Source of the DNA: Burkholderia lata
Lineage (GTDB): Bacteria > Pseudomonadota > Gammaproteobacteria > Burkholderiales > Burkholderiaceae
Assembly (NCBI RefSeq): GCF_000012945.1
Contig: NC_007510.1
Coordinates: 3,630,127-3,694,126, forward strand
Direction: 5' to 3'
DNA length: 64,000 nucleotides
This document shows, one piece after another, positions 57,036 through 64,000 of the stretch. Position 1 is the stretch's first letter, and each line of letters starts with the position of its first letter. The notes below the pieces were generated by a model that saw only the letters and a program-made list of their open reading frames with translations, was not told the origin of the DNA and did no database searches. The translations under genes were made by a program, and so were the position numbers.

Positions 57036-57080
57036 TGCGGGTGAGGGTCCGGATGGATCGAGCCGGCCCCTCTCAAGCGA

Positions 57081-57776
57081 TCAGGCCGGCGTGATCAGCT
57101 CGGCATGCGTCAGAAATATCTGTAGCGCAGCTCGCGTTTCGTAGTGGAGACGCTCGAGGCGAGCATCCTTCTCCGCATCTTCGATCAGATTGCGTTCGGC
57201 ATCGAATCGGTAGGGCTCGCCCAGTCGTTCGGCCATGTCGATCTGGATGTACGTGCACTCCCCGTACGGCCGCTTGCCGTCGATGTAGGACAGCGGCCAG
57301 AAGTCATCCATCTCCAGCACCGCGTCGATCGAGTAATCGTCGAGCGTTCTCCAGACGGTCCCCCGCAGGATCGCGAGATGCTCGGCGCGAAACTCGAAAC
57401 GCCCCGACGCGTCGACACCGCTTTCCGGGTAATCGAACGCATCGCGCAATTCCTCCGGGATCAGGTATTGTCCCGGCGCCAACTCGCCCGCGACCGTGAC
57501 GAATTCGGATACGACGTGGCCGAGTTCTGCCAGCGTGCGAATGGCCAGCACGTCATCGTCGGTTTCGAGGATCGCCTTGGCAAGATCGATTGTCGCGCCG
57601 TCGCCAGTCAGCGGCTGCTCAGGAACGATGGCCGGTGCGCCCGATTCGACCGGCAGCCACCCAACGCGGAGCTTTCTCATCAACGCGACGTGACGGGGTG
57701 TCAGGTCGGGATACGGCGCGTCGTCGGCAAAGACGGCGCGAAGAATGGCGTTGCGTTCAGTCGGATTGATTGACAT
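57081..57776 (-). CDS. Hypothetical cytoplasmic protein
   Basis: A 231-residue acidic protein with no signal peptide or membrane helix. It starts MSINPTERNAILRAVFADDA, and the region EDAEKDARLERLHYETRAAL near the end is helical. I do not recognise a family. ATG 57776 was chosen because the upstream extension is Arg/Ala rich; the ribosome-binding site is weak. It lies 99 bases downstream of the next gene, which may be in the same operon. Confidence 0.7.
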   Translation of the reverse strand: MSINPTERNAILRAVFADDAPYPDLTPRHVALMRKLRVGWLPVESGAPAIVPEQPLTGDGATIDLAKAILETDDDVLAIRTLAELGHVVSEFVTVAGELAPGQYLIPEELRDAFDYPESGVDASGRFEFRAEHLAILRGTVWRTLDDYSIDAVLEMDDFWPLSYIDGKRPYGECTYIQIDMAERLGEPYRFDAERNLIEDAEKDARLERLHYETRAALQIFLTHAELITPA

Positions 57777-57875
57777 GGGAGCCCTCGGCGTAATGCGCAC
57801 GGCCAGCGTCGGCAGCGCGACGGGATTCAACTTCGGCAGACGCCCGCGATTGGCGCGCGACGTCCGATAGCGAAT

Positions 57876-58589
57876 TCAGGCAGCGCCCGCGGTTGTCATC
57901 GGCGGCGGATAGGCGGAAGGCGACAGGTTCCGGATGACCATGCGGTCAAGGTCGGCTCGTGCATGCACGATTTTCGCGTCGGCAGCGACGATTTTCTTCT
58001 GGTGACGGTATCTCGCCACGAGAACCGAAGCGATTATCACGAGACCGAAAACGACATTCTCGATGGCCGGGGTATTGTCCGCCAGCCTGCCGGCCATGAT
58101 GCCGAGGATCGAGCCGCCCATCGCGCCGAATACGGCCGCGAAAATGCCGTCGATGATCCAGTTTTTCGACGGGTATTTGAGCCGGGCAACATTGAGCGCG
58201 ACAACGGCTTCCACCATGCCCTCGACCTTGCCTCGCATGGCATCAATGTGCGCTTCGATGCGCTCGACCTGGTGCTCGGCACGCTCCTTGTCCGATTGGG
58301 CAAGCACACCGGCATTCGAATAGGTCAGCAGGATGCGGTCCAGTTCCGTCCATGCGGCCTCCAGATCGGATGAAACCAGACCCTCTTCCCGCAGATAGCG
58401 CCACCCGGTATCGACGTCGTTGAGATCAACGTACGTACCATACGACGCACAGCACTCGAAAACCGCAAATGCCCGACGTATTTCAAGCCCCGTGGTGAAG
58501 TTGTCATTGGCTCGCGATCGCTGGCTTTTCGCCATGTCGACCGTCGAGTTGCCGGATGACTCGCTGCGCTTTCCGAATCCGAATCCCAT
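57876..58589 (-). CDS. Hypothetical membrane protein
   Basis: A 237-residue protein. The N-terminal half is soluble and charged, with a helical stretch at about 90-130 (AEHQVERIEAHIDAMRGKVE) that could be a coiled coil. Two membrane helices lie near residues 145-168 (IFAAVFGAMGGSILGIMAG) and 175-192. I do not recognise the family. Codon use is less GC-rich than the neighbours, as in the preceding gene, so the pair could be acquired. Confidence 0.7.
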   Translation of the reverse strand: MGFGFGKRSESSGNSTVDMAKSQRSRANDNFTTGLEIRRAFAVFECCASYGTYVDLNDVDTGWRYLREEGLVSSDLEAAWTELDRILLTYSNAGVLAQSDKERAEHQVERIEAHIDAMRGKVEGMVEAVVALNVARLKYPSKNWIIDGIFAAVFGAMGGSILGIMAGRLADNTPAIENVVFGLVIIASVLVARYRHQKKIVAADAKIVHARADLDRMVIRNLSPSAYPPPMTTAGAA

Positions 58590-58759
58590 GCATGCCCTCT
58601 CTTTATTTTGAGGCCGGGATTTGTTGTATCGAAATTACCCGGCCCGCCGATTTTACGACAGGCCACGTGACGAAAACGGGAGTGCGATCGTGATCGGATG
58701 TCTCGATCAAAAACGAATGACGAGCCACGAAGGGCTGTCGAACTGCAAATGCGCGGGCA

Positions 58760-60154
58760 TTACTTCCCGATACAGAACCTGCTGAAAATCACCCCCAGCA
58801 GGTCATCCGAAGTGAACTCCCCGGTAATCGCATTGAGTTGCTCCTGCGCGAGCCGCAGTTCCTCGGCAAACAGATCGAGTGACTGCGCGCGCTGCTCCGC
58901 GTGATCCGCCGCCTGCGCGAGATGCTCCTGCGCGGCCCTCAACGCAATCAGATGCCGCTCGCGCGCGAGATACACGCCTTCGGCCCCCGCCTGCCACCCC
59001 GCGATCCGCAGCAACTCCGCACGCAGCATGTCGATCCCGTCGCCGCGCTTTGCCGACAGATGTACCTCGGTCAGGTCGCCTTCCGCCGCCGGATGCTCGA
59101 CACACGCCGCCACACCGGTCAGATCTGTCTTGTTCAGCACGCGCACCACCGGCACGCCGCCCGGAAACCGCGCCGCGATCGTCTCGTCATCCGCCGTCAT
59201 CCCATTGCGCGAATCCAGCAGATGCAGCACGACGTCCGCCCGCTCGATCTCGCTCCATGTGCGCGCGATACCGATCCGCTCGACCTCGTCCTCCGTCTCG
59301 CGCAACCCGGCCGTATCGATGATGTGCAACGGAATCCCTTCGACCTGGATCGTCTGCGCGACCTTGTCGCGCGTCGTCCCGGCAATCGGCGTGACGATCG
59401 CCAGCTCCGCGCCGGCCAGCGCATTCAGCAGCGACGACTTGCCGACGTTCGGCTGCCCCGCAAGCACGACCGACAGCCCTTCACGCAGCAACGCCCCCTG
59501 CCGCGCGTCGCCCAGCACGTGCGCGAGCTGGGCACGGATCTTCGCGAGCTTGCCGCGCGCGTCGGCCGCTTCCAGGAAATCGATCTCTTCTTCCGGAAAA
59601 TCGAGCGTCGCCTCGACCAGCATCCGCAGCGTGATCACGTCGTCGACGAGCGCATGGATCTGCCGCGAGAACGCGCCGTCGAGCGAACGCCCGGCCGAAC
59701 GCGCGGCGGCTTCGGTACTCGCCTCGATCAGATCGGCAACGGCCTCGGCCTGTGCAAGATCGAGCTTGTCGTTCAGGAACGCGCGGCGTGTGAATTCGCC
59801 AGGCTCCGCTAGCCGCAGCCCGAAACCGCGCCCCGCATCCAGGCAACGCTGCAGCAGCAGCTGCATCACGATCGGCCCGCCGTGCCCCTGCAGCTCGAGC
59901 ACGTGTTCGCCGGTGTACGAATGCGGTGCCGGGAAGTAAAGCGCGATCCCGCGATCGAGCGGCGCGCCGTGCTCGTCGAGGAACGGCACGTAGCTCGCGT
60001 GGCGCGGGGCGAGCTTCTGCCCGCACAACGCGTCGATCAGCGGCAACGCGGCCGCCTCGCCGCCGCGCCCGAACGACACGCGGACAACCCCGATGCCACC
60101 CCGGCCGGCAGCAGTGGCAATGGCGACGATCGGATCGGAATCGGTAGCGAGCAT
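58760..60154 (-). CDS. mnmE: tRNA uridine-5-carboxymethylaminomethyl GTPase MnmE
   Basis: GTPase (464 aa) that with MnmG modifies the wobble uridine of tRNAs. N-terminal folate-binding domain begins [20 protein letters not shown]. The G domain has GQPNVGKSS (P-loop), [13 protein letters not shown] (G3) and NKTDL (G4), and the C-terminal FCIGK carries the conserved cysteine. ATG 60154 is the correct start; longer frames have no homology. Usual neighbour of yidC, here separated by a divergent HTH gene. Confidence 0.97.
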   Translation of the reverse strand: MLATDSDPIVAIATAAGRGGIGVVRVSFGRGGEAAALPLIDALCGQKLAPRHASYVPFLDEHGAPLDRGIALYFPAPHSYTGEHVLELQGHGGPIVMQLLLQRCLDAGRGFGLRLAEPGEFTRRAFLNDKLDLAQAEAVADLIEASTEAAARSAGRSLDGAFSRQIHALVDDVITLRMLVEATLDFPEEEIDFLEAADARGKLAKIRAQLAHVLGDARQGALLREGLSVVLAGQPNVGKSSLLNALAGAELAIVTPIAGTTRDKVAQTIQVEGIPLHIIDTAGLRETEDEVERIGIARTWSEIERADVVLHLLDSRNGMTADDETIAARFPGGVPVVRVLNKTDLTGVAACVEHPAAEGDLTEVHLSAKRGDGIDMLRAELLRIAGWQAGAEGVYLARERHLIALRAAQEHLAQAADHAEQRAQSLDLFAEELRLAQEQLNAITGEFTSDDLLGVIFSRFCIGK

Positions 60155-60287
60155 GGGAATCGGATGAATCGGGTGATCAAGTGAATATGGTGCGCCCGCG
60201 CAACACTTCGGGCATCGGAACGCCGGCATTGTAGCGTGCCGGCACACGCGCCACCGGCAGCTACTCGGGATTCGGACACGCTCGAAT

Positions 60288-60305
60288 TTATCCCGCCGGG
60301 GATAA
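60288..60305. promoter_or_regulatory. Palindrome TTATCCC-GCCG-GGGATAA
   Basis: Perfect 7-base arms with a 4-base centre. It shares the TTATCC/GGATAA half-site with the palindrome at 60432-60445 in the same gap, which suggests a repeated operator for the divergent HTH protein. Confidence 0.5.
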
Positions 60306-60431
60306 GCCAAGTATCATCCCGGCGCCATATCACAGCCACCGTTTCGGACGAGTATGCCTGCTGGAGCGGCCCAACGCTGTGGCCCTCAATTTCACCGCAC
60401 ACCCCGATCAAGACCGGGATTCGTCTGAACG

Positions 60432-60445
60432 GGATACGTTTATCC
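60432..60445. promoter_or_regulatory. Palindrome GGATA-CGTT-TATCC
   Basis: Perfect 5-base arms with a 4-base centre, 47 bases before the HTH gene start. Same half-site as the palindrome at 60288-60305. Confidence 0.45.
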
Positions 60446-60491
60446 TGAATGGTTGTCTGAAACGCGGCAGTGGAATTGCACAATCTCCCCC

Positions 60492-60923
60492 ATGCCGACA
60501 TCCGAAGAAAAAGCCGCGTTCTCGGAACGCCTCAAATTCGCCCTGCGGCGCAGCCCGGAGAAGGTCACCGGTGCGACTGAGCTGGCGAACCGATTCAACC
60601 TGCGCCACCGCGGAGCGCAGCCCGTTTCGCCGCAAACTGCGCACAAATGGCTGACGGGCCGCACGATCCCGACGTCGGACAAACTCGCCACGCTCGCCGA
60701 ATGGCTGCGCGTCGACGTCCACTGGCTGCATTACGGCCCGTCGCCGAGCGTGATCGAACACCCGACGCCGCAACCGCTGCCGCGCGACGAACGCTATCCG
60801 CCGACCCCCGAGACGATCGAACTCGCGTCGAAGATCGAAGCGTTGTCGCCGCATCATCGCTACCTCGTGCAGGAACTGGTCGAGCAGTTCTACGGCGACT
60901 CGGGCGAATCGAAGAAGGCCTGA
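60492..60923 (+). CDS. HTH (Cro/CI-like) transcriptional regulator
   Basis: A 143-residue DNA-binding protein. The N-terminal half is a helix-turn-helix of the lambda-repressor type, SPQTAHKWLTGRTIPTSDK, flanked by helices (SERLKFALRRSPEK; LATLAEWLRVDVHWL). The C-terminal half ends in a helical region (TPETIELASKIEALSPHHRY). ATG 60492 fits; the earlier ATG adds an unlikely leader. Chromosomal in place, next to a housekeeping cluster. It is divergent from mnmE and probably autoregulates. Confidence 0.82.
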   Translation: MPTSEEKAAFSERLKFALRRSPEKVTGATELANRFNLRHRGAQPVSPQTAHKWLTGRTIPTSDKLATLAEWLRVDVHWLHYGPSPSVIEHPTPQPLPRDERYPPTPETIELASKIEALSPHHRYLVQELVEQFYGDSGESKKA

Positions 60924-60946
60924 ACCCGCCCTGACCCGCAAAAAGC

Positions 60947-60981
60947 AAAAAGCCGCATGGGCGAACCATGCGGCTTTTTTC
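60947..60981. terminator. Bidirectional terminator between HTH gene and yidC
   Basis: Hairpin AAGCCGCATGG, GCGAA loop, CCATGCGGCTT with an A run before and a T run after, between convergent genes. Confidence 0.92.
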
Positions 60982-61025
60982 GTGCATCGCGGGGCGAACA
61001 TCTCGCCCCACGTATGCAACGGGCG

Positions 61026-62693
61026 TCAGGCCGGTTTCTTCTTGGCCCCGCCGAGCTTGCGCGTGATGTAGTACTGCTGTGCGATCGACAGCACGTTGTT
61101 CACGACGTAGTACAGCACGAGGCCGGCCGGGAAGAAGAAGAACATCACCGAGAACGCGATCGGCATGAACTTCATCATCTTCGCCTGGACGGGGTCCGGC
61201 GGGGTCGGGTTCAGGCTCGTCTGCACGTACATCGACACGGCCATCAGCACCGGCAGGATGAAGAACGGATCGCGCTGCGACAGGTCGTGAATCCACAGAA
61301 CCCACGGCGCGCCGCGCATTTCGACCGAGGCCAGCAGCACCCAGTACAGCGAGATGAACACCGGGATCTGGATCACGACCGGCAGGCAGCCGCCGAACGG
61401 ATTGACCTTCTCGGTCTTGTACAGCTCCATCAGCGCCGAGTTCATCTTCTGCGGATCGCTCTTGAAGCGTTCGCGCAGCGCCTGCATGCGCGGCGTGATT
61501 TCCTTCATGCGCGCCATCGACTTGTAGCTCGCAGCCGACAGCGGGAAGAACACGGCCTTGATCAGCAGCGTGAGCAGCACGATCGACCAGCCCCAGTTGC
61601 CGATGTAGCTGTGGATCTTCTCGAGCAGCCAGAACAGCGGCTTCGCGATGATCGTCACCCAGCCGTAGTCCTTCACGAGTTCCAGGCCCGGCGCGATGCC
61701 TTCGAGCATGCGCTCTTCTTCCGGACCGGCGAACAGGCGGGCCTGCACGTCGGCCGACTGGCCCGGCGCGATCGCGGCGACCGGCTGCTTCACGCCGACG
61801 CGGTACAGCGTCGGATCGATCTTTTCAGCGTAGATGTCGCGCTTCACGCCCTGCTGCGGAATCCACGCCGACGCGAAGTAGTGCTGCACCATCGCGACCC
61901 AGCCGTTGTCGGCGGAGGTCACGTAGTCGGCCTTGTTCTTGTCGAGGTCGCTGAAGTTGATCTTCTGGAAGTGCTTCGCGTCCGTGTAGACCGCCGGCCC
62001 GAGGAACGTGTGCGAGAACATCGGCGTTTCGACGGCCGTGTTGTCGCGCACCAGTTCCATGTAGACCGTCGGCGTGACAGGCGCCGTGCCGACGTTGTCG
62101 ATCTTGGTGTCGACGCCGATCACGTAGCTGCCGCGCGTGAACGTGTAGGTCTTCACGACCTTCACGCCGCCCTTCACCGGCGATTCGAACGACAGCTTCA
62201 GCGCGTTCTGGTCACCCGTCAGCGACGTCGTGCCCGGATTCAGCTGCGTGTAGACGTCGTTGTGGTTCGGGAAATCGCCGCCGAGCAGGCCCGAGCGTGC
62301 GAGATACGTGTGGCCGGCCGTGTGGTCGAACAGCGTGATGTACAGGTCGGGCTGCTTGCCGTCGCCCTGCTTCTTCAGCGTCAGCTTCGCGAGCGTGCCG
62401 CCGCGCGTGTCGATTTCGCCGTCATACACGTCGGTCGAGAACTTCACGAGCTGCGCCTGGGCGGCCGGTGCCGTCGTCGACGGTGCGGCGCCGGCTGCGG
62501 CGGCAGGCACTTCACCTGCGGTCGTCGTCGTCGCGCCCGTGCCCGATGCACCGCCGGCAGCGGCCGCGGGGGCCGTCTGCGTGGCACTCGGGAAGAACAT
62601 CGACGGGCGTCCATGGGACCGCTGCCAGTTGTCGTACAGCATGACAGCTGACATGAAGAAGATCACCCATAGGACGGTGCGTTTGATATCCAT
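61026..62693 (-). CDS. yidC: Membrane protein insertase YidC
   Basis: Inserts and folds membrane proteins, alone or with SecYEG (555 aa). N-terminal helix [18 protein letters not shown], then an Ala-rich linker and the large periplasmic domain, then the 60KD_IMP core with about five helices including [19 protein letters not shown] and the basic C-terminus [12 protein letters not shown] 62693 was chosen over a longer frame. Part of rpmH-rnpA-yidD-yidC, with yidD eight bases upstream. Confidence 0.97.
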   Translation of the reverse strand: MDIKRTVLWVIFFMSAVMLYDNWQRSHGRPSMFFPSATQTAPAAAAGGASGTGATTTTAGEVPAAAAGAAPSTTAPAAQAQLVKFSTDVYDGEIDTRGGTLAKLTLKKQGDGKQPDLYITLFDHTAGHTYLARSGLLGGDFPNHNDVYTQLNPGTTSLTGDQNALKLSFESPVKGGVKVVKTYTFTRGSYVIGVDTKIDNVGTAPVTPTVYMELVRDNTAVETPMFSHTFLGPAVYTDAKHFQKINFSDLDKNKADYVTSADNGWVAMVQHYFASAWIPQQGVKRDIYAEKIDPTLYRVGVKQPVAAIAPGQSADVQARLFAGPEEERMLEGIAPGLELVKDYGWVTIIAKPLFWLLEKIHSYIGNWGWSIVLLTLLIKAVFFPLSAASYKSMARMKEITPRMQALRERFKSDPQKMNSALMELYKTEKVNPFGGCLPVVIQIPVFISLYWVLLASVEMRGAPWVLWIHDLSQRDPFFILPVLMAVSMYVQTSLNPTPPDPVQAKMMKFMPIAFSVMFFFFPAGLVLYYVVNNVLSIAQQYYITRKLGGAKKKPA

Positions 62694-62701
62694 GCGTTGT
62701 C

Positions 62702-62968
62702 TCAGAGTCGATGGGACCGCGCGTCGGCTTCGCCGCGAGCGCGAGTGTCGGAGTTGGGCGGCGGGACGAGGTCGATGCCGCCCGCGGAAAACGGATGGCA
62801 TCGGCACACGCGCCTGACGGCGAGATACGTGCCGCGCGCGGCGCCATGATACTGGATTGCCTCGCGCGCGTAATCCGAACAGGAAGGATAAAAACGGCAA
62901 CGGTTGCCGAGCATAGGGCTCACGGCAACCTTGTAGAAGCGCAGCAAGGCGATCAATACCGTTTCCAT
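62702..62968 (-). CDS. yidD: Membrane protein insertion efficiency factor YidD
   Basis: Small YidD protein (88 aa). Family motif [23 protein letters not shown] with its cysteines is intact, then [15 protein letters not shown]. It is peripheral to the inner membrane and helps YidC-dependent insertion. ATG 62968. Neighbours are rnpA and yidC, the standard order. Confidence 0.95.
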   Translation of the reverse strand: METVLIALLRFYKVAVSPMLGNRCRFYPSCSDYAREAIQYHGAARGTYLAVRRVCRCHPFSAGGIDLVPPPNSDTRARGEADARSHRL

Positions 62969-63043
62969 ACCTTGGGCGACGCCGTTCGGCGCCGCGTCAA
63001 AACCGGCCGGGCAGGCGCGAACGCCGCACCGCGGACGGATGCG

Positions 63044-63505
63044 TCACTCGGACGCGGGCTTCGACGCACGACGGGCGATCTCCCGGACTGCCCTGTCGAG
63101 CAGTTCGCGAATCTCGGCCGCGCACATCGCCGCGAGCGGGGCGGAAGCCGCGCTCGGCAGCGCTTTCTTGTCGAAGCGCGTGTGCTGCCGCAGCAGCAGG
63201 TCGTAACCGGCGAATTCGGCCCGGCGCAGGCGAAACTGATCGCGCGCCAGCCGCTTCACGAGGTTACGAGTAACCGCACGCGGCGCATACTTCTTGCCGA
63301 TGACGAGCCCCAGACGCGCGGACTCACCCGTCGGCTTGCCGTAAATCACGAAGTGCGCGGAGCGCCGCCAGGGACGCAAACGAAAAACGGATGAAAATTC
63401 ATCCGTTTTCAGAAGTCGCGCAGCTTTCGGGAAGGCGGCTTTCGTCTGCGACGGATTCGCACCCGGCTCGACGGCACCTTCCGCAGGACTGCGGACGGCG
63501 GACAC
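63044..63505 (-). CDS. rnpA: Ribonuclease P protein component
   Basis: Protein subunit of RNase P that helps mature tRNA 5' ends. The RNR motif region is [20 protein letters not shown], and the start of the domain is [23 protein letters not shown] 63505 with AGG about nine bases upstream is my choice (153 aa); the TTG at 63514 is possible. Both give a leader of about 25 residues before the core. It follows rpmH closely. Confidence 0.95.
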   Translation of the reverse strand: MSAVRSPAEGAVEPGANPSQTKAAFPKAARLLKTDEFSSVFRLRPWRRSAHFVIYGKPTGESARLGLVIGKKYAPRAVTRNLVKRLARDQFRLRRAEFAGYDLLLRQHTRFDKKALPSAASAPLAAMCAAEIRELLDRAVREIARRASKPASE

Positions 63506-63520
63506 AGCGCGCAACCTGCC

Positions 63521-63655
63521 TTAGATGGCCAGGCGCTTGCGGCCCTTCGCGCGACGAGCGTTGATGACCTTGCGGCCACCTGCCGTCTTCATACGGACGC
63601 GGAAGCCATGGGTGCGCTTGCGGCGCGTCACGGACGGTTGGTAAGTACGTTTCAT
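63521..63655 (-). CDS. rpmH: 50S ribosomal protein L34
   Basis: Complete 44-residue L34, starting [20 protein letters not shown] and ending [14 protein letters not shown] 63655, stop 63521-63523. It is too short for routine gene length cut-offs but unmistakable. First gene of the rpmH-rnpA-yidD-yidC operon. Confidence 0.98.
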
Positions 63656-63769
63656 GATGTTCTCACTTGTTCGAGAATGTCGAAATTCAGGGGACCGCGT
63701 GCCCTAACCGGAGGCATTCGGGCGAACGCAATCGCCGGGAATACAGGATTGGTTTTCGCGGAACCCGCT

Positions 63770-63798
63770 ATTTAAACCGTTTTTCTGTTGACGGTCAA
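63770..63798 (-). promoter_or_regulatory. rpmH promoter
   Basis: Leftward TTGACC (plus-strand 63793-63798), 17 bases, TTAAAT (63770-63775). The transcript would start about 105 bases before rpmH. Confidence 0.65.
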
Positions 63799-63864
63799 TA
63801 CTTTAGGAGTCGATCGCCTGTGCCCGCCTCGGCGGATCCGGCCCCGCGACCCACACAACCGGCC

Positions 63865-63873
63865 TGTGGATAA
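63865..63873 (-). promoter_or_regulatory. DnaA box (perfect TTATCCACA)
   Basis: TGTGGATAA on the plus strand is the exact complement of the DnaA-box consensus. Its place between rpmH and the expected dnaA fits an origin or dnaA autoregulation site. Confidence 0.8.
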
Positions 63874-64000
63874 CTCGCTCTGTGGCCGCGTTTGGCGGTA
63901 GAATCTCGCCTTATCTCCAAGAATCCCGCACGCCGCTTCGGCTCGCGCCTGCCCCTCCAACACTGTGACGCAGGCGTCCGAGGCACGCTCGCACGACCGC

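Larger units (their letters stand above)
60155..60491. other. Divergent intergenic region mnmE / HTH gene
   Basis: A 337-base gap with two palindromes sharing the TATCC half-site, described separately. Both promoters should lie here. No other feature recognised. Confidence 0.5.
63656..64000. other. rpmH upstream region, towards dnaA and oriC
   Basis: A gene-free stretch to the window end. It holds the rpmH promoter and one perfect DnaA box. In this lineage dnaA lies beyond, rightward. A TAGAAT (63899-63904) could be part of its promoter. Confidence 0.6.

Overview
The window is GC-rich, densely coded betaproteobacterial chromosome. Gene content and order point to chromosome 1 of a Burkholderia, most likely of the cepacia complex. 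This rests on recognised proteins: a QueE with the CX14CX2C cluster motif known from Burkholderia, a PhnW-PhnY-PhnA phosphonate island, DUF4148 and DUF2795 proteins, and rpmH-rnpA-yidD-yidC-mnmE next to the dnaA side of the origin. No database search was run. There is no rRNA, insertion sequence, prophage or CRISPR array. Two tRNA genes are present (Phe-GAA and Lys-CUU).

Layout. 1-3.7 kb: the end of the mre/mrd cell-shape operon (mreD end, PBP2, RodA). 3.8-7.5 kb: a Sel1-repeat protein and an HpcH aldolase, then queC-queE-queD for the 7-deazaguanine (queuosine) precursor. 7.9-16.6 kb: tRNA-Phe, then a leftward overlapping operon rsmB-DUF4390-ntrY-like-ntrX-like, then htpX, a LysE exporter and def-fmt. 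16.8-21.4 kb: dprA, a thioredoxin-like protein and topB. 21.5-28.4 kb: accessory genes (LysR plus 2-hydroxyacid dehydrogenase, patatin plus thioesterase, tRNA-Lys, a tandem DUF3592 protein, and a CGNR regulator facing an alpha/beta hydrolase across a clean operator). 28.4-30.6 kb: a polar amino acid (probably cystine) ABC importer.

30.8-44.8 kb: a phosphorus-scavenging island. An ABC importer (phnS, phnT, fused permease) takes up 2-aminoethylphosphonate. PhnW converts it to phosphonoacetaldehyde, PhnY to phosphonoacetate, and PhnA releases acetate and phosphate. An aminophosphonate-type FAD oxidoreductase, an FCD-type GntR regulator, a phosphocholine-type phospholipase C and an aminoethylphosphonate-type LysR regulator complete it. 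A 10-bp sequence shared by the phnA/phnS divergent promoters and the gntR promoter is a good candidate for the GntR operator.

44.9-58.6 kb: lactate permease, gshA, a GGTGTC tandem repeat, alkA-ada, a candidate small RNA with two anti-Shine-Dalgarno stretches, YaeQ, SpeG, small membrane and lipoprotein genes, a diguanylate cyclase, and two unrecognised proteins. 58.7-64 kb: mnmE, an HTH regulator with palindromes in the divergent gap, then yidC-yidD-rnpA-rpmH and a DnaA box facing a dnaA that must lie just outside the window.
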